Shown here one piece after another: positions 17,130 to 26,425 of a DNA stretch of 64,000 bases. The stretch's first letter is position 1; the number at the start of each line of letters is the position of its first letter. A program made the translations under genes and the position numbers. The notes beneath the pieces were generated by a model. That model was not told the origin of the DNA and did not search any database. It saw nothing but the letters and a program-made list of their open reading frames with translations. This DNA comes from JBMOGA01 sp049318625. GTDB lineage: Bacteria > Pseudomonadota > Alphaproteobacteria > Rhizobiales > Hyphomicrobiaceae. The stretch is taken from positions 1-64,000 of the forward strand of contig JBMOGA010000010.1 in assembly GCA_049318625.1 (NCBI GenBank), in the 5' to 3' direction.

Positions 17130-19139
17130 CTACCCCCGCTCGTGGAAGAAATCGTAGATGGCCTGCGCCATCTGCGCGTTGATGCCGGGCACCGCCTTCA
17201 AGTCCTCCACGCCGGCGCGGGAGACGGCCTTCGCCGAGCCGAAGTGCTGCAGCAGCGCGCGTTTGCGGGTCGGCCCGATCCCGGCGATTTCGTCGAGCGG
17301 GTTGGCGCCGAGTGCTTTCGACCGTTTCGCCCGATGCGTGCCGATCGCGAAACGGTGCGCTTCGTCGCGCAGGCGCTGCACGAAATAGAGAACCGGATCG
17401 CGCGGCTCCAGCATGAAGCTGCGGGCATTCGGCCGATGGAAATGCTCGCGTCCGGCATCGCGATCGGGCCCCTTGGCGACCCCGATCACCGTCACGTCCC
17501 GCACGCCGAGTTCGGCCAGCACCTCGATCGCGACGGCGAGTTGGCCCGCGCCGCCGTCGATCAGCACGAGGTCCGGGCGGTCCGGCATCGCCTCGTCCGC
17601 AACGTCGTCCGCCCCGTCCGCGTCATCGGCCTCGATGCCGGCCGGCTCGGGTGCGAAGTCCGGCGCCACCGCGTCCACCGGCACCTGCGTCTCCGCCTCC
17701 GCCGCATCCTCCGCCATCAGACGCTTGAACCGCCGCGTCAGCATCTCGCGCATCATGGCGTAGTCGTCGCCCGGCGCCACGCCCTCGAGCTTCATGTTGA
17801 ACTTGCGGTACTGGCCCTTCACGAACCCCTCGCGTCCGGCGACGATCATGGCGCCGACCGCGTGGCTGCCTTGGATGTGGCTGTTGTCGTAGACCTCGAT
17901 GCGGCGCGGCGGGTGCGCGAGGCCGAACCGTTCGGCCAGCCCTTCGAGCAGCGTGCGCTGGGTGCCGGTTTCCGCCAGCTTGCGGCCGAGTGCCTCGCGC
18001 GCGTTGGCGACGGCGTGGTCGACCAGCCCGCTCTTGGTGCCGCGCTGGGGCACCCGGATCTCGACGCGCCGCTCCGCCTTGGTGGACAGCGCCTCGGCGA
18101 GCAGCTCGCGCGACGGGATGTCGTGGCTGACCAGGATGAGCCGCGGCACCGGCTTGTCGTCGTAGAATTGCGCGATGAAGCTGTCCAACACCTCGTCCAC
18201 CGGGATCGAGCGATCCGCCTTCGGATAATAGGCGCGGTTGCCCCAGTTCTGGCCGGTGCGGAAGAAGAACACCTGCACGCACGTCTGCCCGCCGTCCTGG
18301 TGGGCGGCGAACACGTCGGCCTCCTCGATGCCGTCCGGATTGATCGTCTGGTCGGCGGTGACGTGCGCCAGCGCCCACAGCCGGTTGCGGTACTTGGCGG
18401 CCTGCTCGAATTCGAGCTTCTCGGCCGCGTCCTCCATGAGCCGCTGGTACATCTGTCGCACGTTCTGGCTTTCGCCGCGCAGGAAGCGGACGGCCTCGTC
18501 GACCAGCTTGTCGTAGTCGTCGGGCGTGATCTCGCCGGTGCACGGCCCCGCGCACCGCTTGATCTGGAACAGCAGGCACGGGCGCGTGCGGCTCTCGAAC
18601 ACGCTGTCGGAGCACGAGCGCAGCAGGAAAGCCCGCTGCAGCATGTTGATCGTGCGATTGACCGCGCCCGCGCTCGCGAACGGCCCGAAATAGTGGCCCT
18701 TGGTGGTCCGCGCGCCGCGGTGCTTCAGGATCTGCGCTGCGCCGTGGTCGCGCCGGATGAGGATGTAGGGAAACGACTTGTCGTCCCGCAGCAGCACGTT
18801 GAAGCGCGGGCGGAAGCGCTTGATGAGGTTCGCCTCGAGCAGCAGGGCTTCCGCCTCCGTCCGCACCGTGACGAACTCCATGGACGCGGTGCCCGCGATC
18901 ATCCGCGCGATGCGATTGGTGTGCCCGCCGATGCGCACGTAGTTGGACACGCGGGCCTTGAGGCTGCGCGCTTTGCCGACGTAGATCACGTCGCCCGCCG
19001 CATCCAGCATGCGGTAGACGCCCGGCGACGACGGCAGGGTCTTCAGATAGTTCTGGATCACTGCGGGGCCGGTCGCGACGGCCGGTTCCGCATCGCCTCC
19101 GGGCGCTGCCGGGATTTCGCGCGTGTTCTTGATCGGCAT
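17130..19139 (-). CDS. uvrC: Excinuclease ABC subunit C
   Basis: A 669-residue nucleotide-excision nuclease that makes the 3' and 5' incisions around UvrB-bound damage. It has an N-terminal GIY-YIG domain (SPGVYRMLDAAGDVIYVGKA), a central UVR motif that contacts UvrB, the RNase H-like segment EVYDNSHIQGSHAVGAM with DLVLIDGGAGQL, and a C-terminal helix-hairpin-helix. A roughly 30-residue Asp/Ala-rich insertion (around DDADGADDVADEA) is unusual but plausible. I start at the ATG at 19139 (MPIKNTREIP); an in-frame upstream codon at 19208 adds an implausible arginine-rich leader. Confidence 0.95.
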   Translation of the reverse strand: MPIKNTREIPAAPGGDAEPAVATGPAVIQNYLKTLPSSPGVYRMLDAAGDVIYVGKARSLKARVSNYVRIGGHTNRIARMIAGTASMEFVTVRTEAEALLLEANLIKRFRPRFNVLLRDDKSFPYILIRRDHGAAQILKHRGARTTKGHYFGPFASAGAVNRTINMLQRAFLLRSCSDSVFESRTRPCLLFQIKRCAGPCTGEITPDDYDKLVDEAVRFLRGESQNVRQMYQRLMEDAAEKLEFEQAAKYRNRLWALAHVTADQTINPDGIEEADVFAAHQDGGQTCVQVFFFRTGQNWGNRAYYPKADRSIPVDEVLDSFIAQFYDDKPVPRLILVSHDIPSRELLAEALSTKAERRVEIRVPQRGTKSGLVDHAVANAREALGRKLAETGTQRTLLEGLAERFGLAHPPRRIEVYDNSHIQGSHAVGAMIVAGREGFVKGQYRKFNMKLEGVAPGDDYAMMREMLTRRFKRLMAEDAAEAETQVPVDAVAPDFAPEPAGIEADDADGADDVADEAMPDRPDLVLIDGGAGQLAVAIEVLAELGVRDVTVIGVAKGPDRDAGREHFHRPNARSFMLEPRDPVLYFVQRLRDEAHRFAIGTHRAKRSKALGANPLDEIAGIGPTRKRALLQHFGSAKAVSRAGVEDLKAVPGINAQMAQAIYDFFHERG

Positions 19140-19333
19140 GAGGCTTTTGTGCTCTGCCCTGGTGTGGTGGTCCCGAAGTCCGCTACGCCCTCGTGGCGGG
19201 TGTTGCAAGCGGCCTTCGGAGTCTGAACCACACGCGAATCACAGGGTTGCCCGCGGCTCCAGGATCGCGACCGTCGCGATCGGGACACGGGAGAACGGTC
19301 AAGTCATCCGCCCATCGACAGGAGTGGACCACC

Positions 19334-19690
19334 ATGCTCGCCGTCATCTTCGAGGTCTGGCCCAAGGACGACGCGCGGCAAGACTACCTGGAGACCGCCG
19401 CCGATCTGCGCCCGCTGCTCGCCGGCATCGACGGCTTCGTCTCGGTCGAGCGGTTCCAGAGCATCACCGAGCCGGGCAAGATGCTGTCGCTGTCGTTCTG
19501 GCGCGACGAAGACGCGTTGACCGCATGGCGCAAGGTCGCCGAGCACCGCGCCGCCCAGACCATGGGCCGTGACGTGATGTTCCACGACTACCGCCTGCGC
19601 GTCGCCGCCATCGTCCGCGACTACGGCATGCACGACCGGGCCGCCGCGCCCGCCGACAGCCGGGTCGTCCACGACGTCGGCAAGGTCTGA
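19334..19690 (+). CDS. Antibiotic biosynthesis monooxygenase (ABM) domain protein
   Basis: A 118-residue ferredoxin-like alpha/beta protein. The pattern MLAVIFEVWP...FVSVERFQS...KMLSLSFWRDEDALTAWR is typical of the ABM/YgiN superfamily, and an HRAAQ segment follows. Members include quinol monooxygenases and heme-degrading enzymes, but most small stand-alone copies have no known substrate. The start at 19334 follows an AGGAGTGG ribosome site. It is transcribed alone and is convergent with the MFS gene two bases downstream. Confidence 0.85.
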   Translation: MLAVIFEVWPKDDARQDYLETAADLRPLLAGIDGFVSVERFQSITEPGKMLSLSFWRDEDALTAWRKVAEHRAAQTMGRDVMFHDYRLRVAAIVRDYGMHDRAAAPADSRVVHDVGKV

Positions 19691-19692
19691 GT

Positions 19693-20874
19693 CTAGCGGT
19701 CGGCCTCGGGCTGGACCACCGGCGCCAGCAGCGCGGCGGCGGCGAGGCCGGCGGCGGCCAGCGCCGCCATGGCCAGATAGCTCGCCGCCCCGACGTGCGT
19801 GTAGAGCGGGCCGGACAGCGCCATCGCGCCGCCCATGGCGATCCCGGCCGTCACCGCGGACAGGATGGCCTGCGAGGTGCCCTCGGTGCCTTTCGGCGCC
19901 AAAGTCTGCGCGATGTGGACGGTGCCGATGTGGGTCGCCGCGAAGGTCGCTGCATGCAGCGTCTGCAGCGGCACCAGCACCGCCAGCGGCGGATCGAGGG
20001 CCATGATCGCCCACCGCACCACCCCCGCCGCGCCGCCGACCATCAGCAGGCCGCGCGCGCCGAGCACCGCCACCGCCCGGCCCGAGATCGCGAGCAGGCC
20101 GACCTCGACCAGCACGCCGATGGCCCAGAGCGCACCGGTCCACCCCGCCGACAGTCCATTCTCACGCCAGTGCAGCACGCCGAAGGCATAGAAGACCGCG
20201 TGCGACGCCTGGATGGCGCCGGCCGCCGTGACCAGCAGCAGGAACGCCGGGTTGGTCACCAGCCGGCGCGCCGCGGCCAGCGTCGGCTGGCGTTGCTGCG
20301 TCGCCGCCCCGCGCGCCACCACCGGCAGCAGATGCGCGCCCGCGACCGTCATCAGCGCGCCGGCCAGCAGCCCGTAGGCGACGACGGCGGTGCCGTAGAC
20401 CGCGACCAGCAGCCCACCCGCCACGTTCGCCACGATGAACGTCACCGACCCCCACAGCCGCATGCGGCCATAGTCGAGCGCGCCCGCCCGCACGCCGGCC
20501 ATGGCGATCGATTCGGCGAGCGGCATCGCCGTATAGGTGGCGATCAGCAGGACGAACACCACCGCGCCGGTGGCCAGCACCGTCGACGACCACCCGAGCA
20601 GCGCGGCCGCGATCACGCCGAGCCAGGCGAGGAGGATGACGGCGGTCCGGTGTCCCGCCGTCCGGTCGGCGGCCATGGCGATCAACGGCGTGAGCACGAT
20701 CCGGGCAACCAGCGGCAGCGCACTCACCAGCCCGATGTCGGTCGCCGAAAGGCCGCGCCAATCCAGCCACACCGGCAGGTAGGGCAACTGGATGCCGTAG
20801 ATGACGAAGATCGCGCCGTAATAGACCGCCAGCCGGTTGGCGAAGCCCTGCTTTTCCCGCTCGTCCGCGAACAT
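19693..20874 (-). CDS. MFS transporter, HcaT/PPP-like family
   Basis: A 393-residue major-facilitator protein with about twelve hydrophobic segments, starting FANRLAVYYGAIFVIYGIQLPYLPVWL. This N-terminal pattern is like the MFS_1-like/HcaT (3-phenylpropionate) group, which also includes sugar and nucleoside permeases. Substrate is unknown. I start at the ATG at 20874; the frame stays open to 21237, but that extension is low-complexity and overlaps the divergent gene. It is convergent with the ABM protein and divergent from the next gene. Confidence 0.85.
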   Translation of the reverse strand: MFADEREKQGFANRLAVYYGAIFVIYGIQLPYLPVWLDWRGLSATDIGLVSALPLVARIVLTPLIAMAADRTAGHRTAVILLAWLGVIAAALLGWSSTVLATGAVVFVLLIATYTAMPLAESIAMAGVRAGALDYGRMRLWGSVTFIVANVAGGLLVAVYGTAVVAYGLLAGALMTVAGAHLLPVVARGAATQQRQPTLAAARRLVTNPAFLLLVTAAGAIQASHAVFYAFGVLHWRENGLSAGWTGALWAIGVLVEVGLLAISGRAVAVLGARGLLMVGGAAGVVRWAIMALDPPLAVLVPLQTLHAATFAATHIGTVHIAQTLAPKGTEGTSQAILSAVTAGIAMGGAMALSGPLYTHVGAASYLAMAALAAAGLAAAALLAPVVQPEADR

Positions 20875-21028
20875 GCTCAGCCCGACTGGAAGGAGGATGG
20901 CAGCCCCGTCGGCGGCTGCGGACCGCGTTGTGCACAGCTCAGAGCGACCGGAGCCGGTGCGACCGGCGGTGGCGCCGACGAATCGCGCTAACCCTCGATG
21001 CGGTAACACGGATCGAGGCGTTATCTCC

Positions 21029-21751
21029 ATGCAGACAACGGCAGTGCAAGTCGTCGACGAGTCCGACGCCGAGTATCGCACCATCGAGGCGACACTCCTG
21101 CAGACGGCGCGGGGCCGCTGGTTCCTGTCGGAGCACGGCCGGCGCGCGCGCCGCCTCGACAGCGCGCTGCTGGAGGAGGCCATCGGGCGGCTGCAATCGT
21201 CGCTGCGCGATCCGCCGGCGCTGCTCGGCCAGCTCAAGACCGAGATCGAGGAGGTGAAGACCCACCTCTCCGAGACGCGCGCCGAACTGTCTCAGCGCCG
21301 GGCGCCGGAGCCGGGTGCGGCCGCCGAGGGGCCGTCCGCGCCGCAGGGCATCCTGACTGCCGCCGAGGACATCCACGAACTCGCGTGGTCGCTGCAGGCG
21401 AAGGCACCGGACCCCGAAAGCTGCGAGCAGATCGCCCGTCACGCGGCGCGCCTCTACGCGATGAGCCTGCAGCAGGCGATCGAGTCGGCGCGGCTCGCCA
21501 AGTTGGCGAGCGCCCTCGATACGGCGAGCGGCAAGCTGTCGGCCGTGCTGGAGACCATCGCCTTCGAGTCGGGCGGCACCGCCGAGCCGGCGCCGGTCAC
21601 GCACTCCATCTCGAGCATCCTGCCGCCGCCCGAGCCGATCGCCGCGCCGGTGGACGTGCCAGTGGACGTGCTCGCGGACGAGCCGGCAGCCGCCGCGCCG
21701 GCACCGGACGCTGCGCCGCACGCCACGCCCCCCGACGTCACCCCGTCGTGA
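21029..21751 (+). CDS. Conserved hypothetical protein, helical, with RGRWFL motif
   Basis: A 240-residue cytoplasmic protein without recognisable enzymatic motifs. The N-terminal part contains EYRTIEATLLQTARGRWFLSE, a pattern I recall from uncharacterised Hyphomicrobiales proteins. Helices with coiled-coil character follow (about residues 45-95), then a second helical block from about residue 110 to 185, and a disordered Pro/Ala/Asp tail. The helical layout faintly resembles chemotaxis phosphatase-like proteins, but I would not assign that. The ATG at 21029 is 154 bases from the divergent MFS start. The 3' end overlaps the convergent ammonia-lyase gene by 14 bases. Confidence 0.7.
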   Translation: MQTTAVQVVDESDAEYRTIEATLLQTARGRWFLSEHGRRARRLDSALLEEAIGRLQSSLRDPPALLGQLKTEIEEVKTHLSETRAELSQRRAPEPGAAAEGPSAPQGILTAAEDIHELAWSLQAKAPDPESCEQIARHAARLYAMSLQQAIESARLAKLASALDTASGKLSAVLETIAFESGGTAEPAPVTHSISSILPPPEPIAAPVDVPVDVLADEPAAAAPAPDAAPHATPPDVTPS

Positions 21752-22721
21752 TGATCTCGGCGTAGAGCTTCGGATCGACGTTGCCGCCGGACAGCACGCA
21801 GGCGATCGTCCTGCCCTTTACGGGGAGCTTGCCGGCGAGCACCGCGGCGAGCGACACGCTGCCGCCCGGCTCCAGCACCAGCTTCAGCTCCTCGAAGGCG
21901 AAGCGCATGGCCGCGCGCGCCTCGTCGTCGGTCACGGCAAGCCCTTCGCCCATCAGCTCCTGGCCGACCGCGAAGGTGATCAGGCCGGGAGTCGGCGCCA
22001 TCAACGCGTCGCAGATCGAGCCGCCGAGCCGGGCATTGGTCTGGCGCGACCCCGCCACCAGCGAACGCGCGAAGTCGTCGAACCCCGCCGGTTCGACGGT
22101 GTGCACGCTGGTTGCCGCGCTGGCCGCCTTGACGGCGGTCGCGACGCCCGACGCCAGCCCGCCGCCCGAGCAGCAGACCAGCACGGCGTCGGGCGTGAGG
22201 CCCATGGCCTTGGCTTGCGCCATCAGCTCCAGCCCGACCGTGCCCTGGCCGGCGATCACGTGCGGATCGTCGAAGGGGTGCACGAAGGCCGCGCCGGTTT
22301 CCTCGCAGATGCCCCGCGCGATGGCGTCGCGATCGGCGGTCAGCCGGTCGTAGAGCACCACCTCGGCGCCGAACGCGCGCGTGCGCTTGATCTTGAGCGC
22401 CGGCGCGTCCGACGGCATGACGATCACCGACTTCAGGCCGAGCAGTGTCGCGGCATGGGCGACGCCTTGGGCGTGATTGCCGGACGAGCACGCGACGACG
22501 CCGCCCGGATAGCGGCTGCGGTCGATCTGCGCGCAGGCATTGTAGGCGCCGCGGAACTTGAAGGCGCCGACCCGCTGCAGGTTCTCGGCTTTGAGCAGGA
22601 TGCGCCCGCCGGTGCGCGCGTCCAGCGCCGGATGCGCGAGCAGCGGCGTGTGGATGGCGAGACCTGCGAGGCGCCGAGCGGCAGCCTCGATGTCGGCGAT
22701 GGTCGGGAGCGAAACGGCCAT
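21738..22721 (-). CDS. Threonine/serine dehydratase family PLP enzyme
   Basis: A 327-residue fold-type II PLP enzyme. Lys-55 in FKFRGAYN is the PLP Schiff-base lysine, SGNHAQG binds the ring and carboxylate, and CCSGGGLASG binds the phosphate. It has no C-terminal ACT regulatory domain, so it resembles catabolic TdcB, serine racemase or threo-3-hydroxyaspartate ammonia-lyase and not biosynthetic IlvA. The likely reaction is deamination of threonine or serine to a 2-oxo acid and ammonia. The ATG at 22721 is preceded by a GGAGG site. Confidence 0.88.
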   Translation of the reverse strand: MAVSLPTIADIEAAARRLAGLAIHTPLLAHPALDARTGGRILLKAENLQRVGAFKFRGAYNACAQIDRSRYPGGVVACSSGNHAQGVAHAATLLGLKSVIVMPSDAPALKIKRTRAFGAEVVLYDRLTADRDAIARGICEETGAAFVHPFDDPHVIAGQGTVGLELMAQAKAMGLTPDAVLVCCSGGGLASGVATAVKAASAATSVHTVEPAGFDDFARSLVAGSRQTNARLGGSICDALMAPTPGLITFAVGQELMGEGLAVTDDEARAAMRFAFEELKLVLEPGGSVSLAAVLAGKLPVKGRTIACVLSGGNVDPKLYAEIITTG

Positions 22722-22790
22722 GGTGGAACCCTCCTGCGCAGCGGCGCACCATAGGCACGCTGACGCGCGCTGGCAATCGGCGCGCGGTTG

Positions 22791-23618
22791 TTACTCCGCA
22801 GGCGGGAGATCGAGCCGGCGCACGGCGTAGAGATGATCGACCGGGCCGTGCCCGTGCCCCACACCGAGATCGCGGCCCGCCTCCAGCGCGAGGCGCACGT
22901 AGGTCTTGGCACGGCCGACGGCGTCCGCGAGGTCGAGCCCGCGTGCGCGCAGCGCCGCGATCGCCGACGACAGTGTGCAGCCGGTGCCGTGCGTGTGCGG
23001 TGTGCCCACGCGCCGCCCGGCGAACACGCGCATGCCATCGCGCGTCACGAGCACGTCGATCGCCTCGGTCCCGCTGCCGTGCCCGCCCTTGACCAGCACG
23101 GCCCGGGCGCCGCGGTCGAGAATGATCCGCCCCTGTCGTTCCATGGCGTCCACGCTCGCCGCCTCCGCCTCGCCGGAAAGCCGCGCCGCTTCCGGCAGGT
23201 TGGGCGTCACGAGATCGGCGCGCGGCAGCAATAGGGCGGTGATGGCGGCGACCGCGTCCGGCTCCAGCAGGAGATCGCCCGAGGTCGCGACCATCACCGG
23301 ATCGACCACCACCGGGATCGCCGGCCGCCCGGAGAGCGCCGTTGCCACGGCCTGCACGATCGCCGCGTTGGCCAGCATGCCCGTCTTGATCGCATCGACC
23401 GCGAGGTCCGCGAACACCGAGTCCATCTGCGCCGAGACGAATGCGGGCGGGATCGCCAGCACGCCCTGTACGCCGGTCGTGTTCTGCGCGGTCAGCGCGG
23501 TGAGCACGCTCGCGCCGTAGACGCCGAGGGCGGAGAAAGTCTTGAGGTCGGCCTGGATCCCGGCCCCCCCGGAGCTGTCGGAGCCGGCAATCGTCAGCGC
23601 GATCGGGGTGCGGGCCAT
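22791..23618 (-). CDS. thiD: Hydroxymethylpyrimidine (phosphate) kinase ThiD
   Basis: A ribokinase-fold protein of 275 residues that phosphorylates HMP to HMP-P and HMP-PP for thiamine synthesis. Motifs are AGSDSSGGAGIQADLKTF at the N-terminus, VVDPVMVATSGDLLL centrally, and GTGCTLSSAIAA carrying the catalytic region. It supplies ThiE with the pyrimidine half. It is separated from thiSGE by about 9 kb and is on the other strand. The start follows a GGAAAGGGAG ribosome site, 16 bases after the ccdA-like stop. Confidence 0.95.
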   Translation of the reverse strand: MARTPIALTIAGSDSSGGAGIQADLKTFSALGVYGASVLTALTAQNTTGVQGVLAIPPAFVSAQMDSVFADLAVDAIKTGMLANAAIVQAVATALSGRPAIPVVVDPVMVATSGDLLLEPDAVAAITALLLPRADLVTPNLPEAARLSGEAEAASVDAMERQGRIILDRGARAVLVKGGHGSGTEAIDVLVTRDGMRVFAGRRVGTPHTHGTGCTLSSAIAALRARGLDLADAVGRAKTYVRLALEAGRDLGVGHGHGPVDHLYAVRRLDLPPAE

Positions 23619-23634
23619 GCGCTCCCTTTCCGGG

Positions 23635-24435
23635 TTACTGCTTCAGGATCTCGGTCTGCAGGGCGGGCGAGGTGAACATCTCCTCGATCCGCAGAAGAAC
23701 GGGGAAGGTATCGAGCATCCACTGGCCGAACGCATTCATGCTGAACCAGGGGAAGACGTTGAGGATGGCGATGCCGGTCAGTATCAGCAGCACGCCCATC
23801 ACGCGCTCGACCACGCCGAGGTGGCGCTTGAACCGCTGCATGAACGCCATGAACGGGCGGATCGCCACGGCGGCGAGCACGAAGGGCACGCCGAGCCCCA
23901 GCGAATAGGTGAACAGCAGCGCCACGCCGCGTCCGAGGCTCGCTTCGTTGGCCGCGACGGCGAGCACGGTGGCGAGAACCGGACCGATGCACGGCGTCCA
24001 GCCGAACGCGAAGGCGAGGCCGATGACATAGGCGCCGGCTAGACTGACGCCATCCATGTCGGCGTGGTAGCGCGCCTCCCGGTACAGCAGCGATATCCTC
24101 AGCAGGCCGAGAAAATGCAGGCCGAACAGGATGATGACGAGGCCGGCGGCGATCGACAGCTCGGCCTTGTAGATCTGGATCAGCTGGCCGAACACCGAGG
24201 CGCCGGCACCGAGCGCCACGAACACGGTCGTGAAGCCGAGCACGAAGAAGACCGAACCGAGCACCACCCGCCGCCACACCCGCGCGTCGATGCCCTCCGC
24301 CAGTGAAGCCTGGCTGATCGTCGTCCCGCCGAGATAGCCGAGATAGGGCGGCACCAGCGGCAGCACGCACGGCGACAGGAAGCTGACCAGGCCGGCGAGG
24401 GCGACGCCCAGGTAGATGTGCAACTCGGCGAGCAT
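23635..24435 (-). CDS. ccdA: Cytochrome c biogenesis protein CcdA (DsbD-like membrane reductant carrier)
   Basis: A 266-residue integral membrane protein with six predicted helices. The two redox cysteines are in SFLSPCVLPLVPPYLGYLGG and in FGWTPCIGPVLATV, each within a conserved Pro/Gly-rich helix start. CcdA passes electrons from cytoplasmic thioredoxin across the membrane to periplasmic thiol-disulfide proteins used in heme c attachment or reductive protection. The ATG at 24435 has a good GGAGGAG site; the open frame begins eight codons earlier. No thioredoxin-like partner is adjacent. Confidence 0.92.
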   Translation of the reverse strand: MLAELHIYLGVALAGLVSFLSPCVLPLVPPYLGYLGGTTISQASLAEGIDARVWRRVVLGSVFFVLGFTTVFVALGAGASVFGQLIQIYKAELSIAAGLVIILFGLHFLGLLRISLLYREARYHADMDGVSLAGAYVIGLAFAFGWTPCIGPVLATVLAVAANEASLGRGVALLFTYSLGLGVPFVLAAVAIRPFMAFMQRFKRHLGVVERVMGVLLILTGIAILNVFPWFSMNAFGQWMLDTFPVLLRIEEMFTSPALQTEILKQ

Positions 24436-24497
24436 GTGAACGGTCTCCTCCCAGCACACCTAAGCGTCGGGGCGCCGTTGCGCAACGCGGCAGGCGG

Positions 24498-25193
24498 TCA
24501 GGCCGCGCCCGAAAGGCGCGCCAGCGCCGCCGGCAACTCGCTGAGATGGTCGATGACCGCGTCGGCGCCGAGCTCGCGGGCCGGCACAGGCGTATAGCCG
24601 AACGAGACGAGCACGATCGGGATGCCGAGGGCGCGGGCCGTGCCGACGTCCGTCACGCTGTCGCCGATCATCACGCCCTGGTCGGCCGGCACGCCGATGC
24701 CGTCGAGCGCGGCCGCCAGCATGGCCGGGTCGGGTTTGCGTGGCAGCCGGGTCGATTCCCCGATCACGGCACCGAACAGAGCCGTGACGCCGAGCGCGTC
24801 CAGAATGACGTGTGTCAGCGCCTCGGGCTTGTTGGTGCAGATGGCGAGGCGCTGGCCGGCACCGATCAGATCGTCGATCAGTTCCCGCGCGCCGGGATAG
24901 AGCACCGTTTGCCGGGCCGGATGGGCGGCGTAATGGCGCACGAACGCCCGATGAACGCTGGCGACATCCCGGTTGCCGCCGCCGATCTGGCCGAGCGCCC
25001 TTTGGATCGTCACCTCGGCGCCGCGCCCCACCAGCCGGCGGACGTCGTCGACCGCCAGTGCCGGCAGCGCATGGTCGGCGAGCGCCGCGTTCAGCGCCCC
25101 CGCGATGTCGCCGACGCTGTCGACGAGCGTGCCGTCGAGATCGAACACGAGGCCGCGCGGCCAACGGGCTGCGGCGCGGGTCGAGGCGGTCAA
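24498..25193 (-). CDS. gph: Phosphoglycolate phosphatase, HAD family
   Basis: A 231-residue HAD phosphatase with nucleophile motif FDLDGTLVDS (about residue 15), motif II ICTNK, and motif III/IV KPDPAML...GDSVTDV. It should hydrolyse 2-phosphoglycolate to glycolate. I infer a TTG start at 25193 that overlaps the pgk stop in a TTGA arrangement. No ATG lies between the end of pgk and the nucleophile motif, and this start gives the normal family length. It is the last gene of the tkt-pgk-gph unit, a fitting partner for Calvin-cycle or pentose-phosphate metabolism. Confidence 0.88.
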   Translation of the reverse strand: MTASTRAAARWPRGLVFDLDGTLVDSVGDIAGALNAALADHALPALAVDDVRRLVGRGAEVTIQRALGQIGGGNRDVASVHRAFVRHYAAHPARQTVLYPGARELIDDLIGAGQRLAICTNKPEALTHVILDALGVTALFGAVIGESTRLPRKPDPAMLAAALDGIGVPADQGVMIGDSVTDVGTARALGIPIVLVSFGYTPVPARELGADAVIDHLSELPAALARLSGAA

Positions 25194-26392
25194 GGCCGTG
25201 CCAGGGCGGCGACGCCCGGCAACTCGCGGCCTTCGAGCCATTCGAGGAAGGCGCCGCCGGCCGACGAGACGTAAGTGAAATCGTCGGCGACGCCGGCGGT
25301 ATTGAGCGCGGCGACCGTATCGCCGCCGCCGGCCACCGAGACGATCCGGCCGGCCCTGGTAAGCCGGGCGGCTTCCTGCGCCAGCGCGAAGGTGCCGACC
25401 CCGAACGGCGCGATCTCGAAGGCACCGAGCGGGCCGTTCCACAGCACCGTCTTGCAGCCGGAGAGCACCTGCGCCAGATGGGCCACCGACTGCGGCCCGA
25501 TATCGAGGATCATGGCGTCGGCCGGCACTGCCGCAACCGGGACGGTCTGCGACGCGGCGCCGGCCTTGAACTCCCGCGCGATCACGGCGTCGACCGGCAG
25601 CACGATCTCGCAGCCCTTGGCCGCGGCGGCGGCGACGATCTCGCGCGCCGTGCCGACCAGATCCAATTCCGCCAGCGACTTGCCGATCCCGAGCCCCTGC
25701 GCCGCCAGGAACGTGTTCGCCATGCCGCCGCCGATGATCAGCTTGTCGACCTTGGCGACGAGGTGGGTCAGCACCGGGATCTTGGTCGAGACCTTGGCGC
25801 CGCCGACCACCGCCGCCACCGGCCGCTCCGGATGCTCCAGCGCGGCGCGCAGTGCCCGGATCTCCTCCATCATCAGCGGGCCCGCGTATGCCGGCAGCCG
25901 GTGGGCGAGCCCTTCGGTCGAGGCGTGCGCGCGGTGGGCGGCCGAGAAGGCGTCGTTCACGTAGAGGTCGCCGAGCCGCGCCAGCGCATCGACGAACGCC
26001 GGGTCGTTCTTTTCCTCGCCCTTGTGGAAGCGGAGGTTCTCCAGCACCAGAATGTCGCCCGGCGCCATCGCGGCGATCCGGCTTTCCGCCTGCGGCCCGA
26101 TGCAGTCCTGGGCGAGGCCGATCGGCCGGCCCATCAGACGGCCGAGTTCGGCCGCTACCGGTGCCAGCGTGAACTCCGGGTCCGGTCCGCCCTTCGGCCG
26201 CCCGAAGTGCGACAGCACGATCACCTTGCCGCCGCGGTCGGCCAGATCCTTGAGGCCCGGGATCAACCGCGCGAGTCGCGTCGCGTCCGACACCGCGCCG
26301 TCCTGCACCGGCACGTTGAGGTCCGCCCGCACCAGCACGCGCTTGCCGGCCACGTCGGCGGCATCGATGGTCTTCAGCCTGTCGAGGTTCAT
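25190..26392 (-). CDS. pgk: Phosphoglycerate kinase
   Basis: A 400-residue two-domain kinase that interconverts 1,3-bisphosphoglycerate and 3-phosphoglycerate with ADP/ATP. The N-terminal VLVRADLNVPVQDG, the mid-protein VGGAKVSTKI and the C-terminal nucleotide site AGGGDTVAAL are all present at normal spacing. It follows tkt after 33 bases and is translationally coupled to gph. In many alphaproteobacteria gap lies between tkt and pgk; here it is missing from that position. Confidence 0.96.
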   Translation of the reverse strand: MNLDRLKTIDAADVAGKRVLVRADLNVPVQDGAVSDATRLARLIPGLKDLADRGGKVIVLSHFGRPKGGPDPEFTLAPVAAELGRLMGRPIGLAQDCIGPQAESRIAAMAPGDILVLENLRFHKGEEKNDPAFVDALARLGDLYVNDAFSAAHRAHASTEGLAHRLPAYAGPLMMEEIRALRAALEHPERPVAAVVGGAKVSTKIPVLTHLVAKVDKLIIGGGMANTFLAAQGLGIGKSLAELDLVGTAREIVAAAAAKGCEIVLPVDAVIAREFKAGAASQTVPVAAVPADAMILDIGPQSVAHLAQVLSGCKTVLWNGPLGAFEIAPFGVGTFALAQEAARLTRAGRIVSVAGGGDTVAALNTAGVADDFTYVSSAGGAFLEWLEGRELPGVAALARP

Positions 26393-26425
26393 GGGTCTCG
26401 TCCGTTCGCCCGTCGTTGCTCTGCC

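Noticed and set aside
20875..21237. Longer N-terminus for the MFS transporter
   Set aside because: The extra 121 residues are Ser/Arg-rich, overlap the divergent gene, and do not look like an MFS N-terminus.
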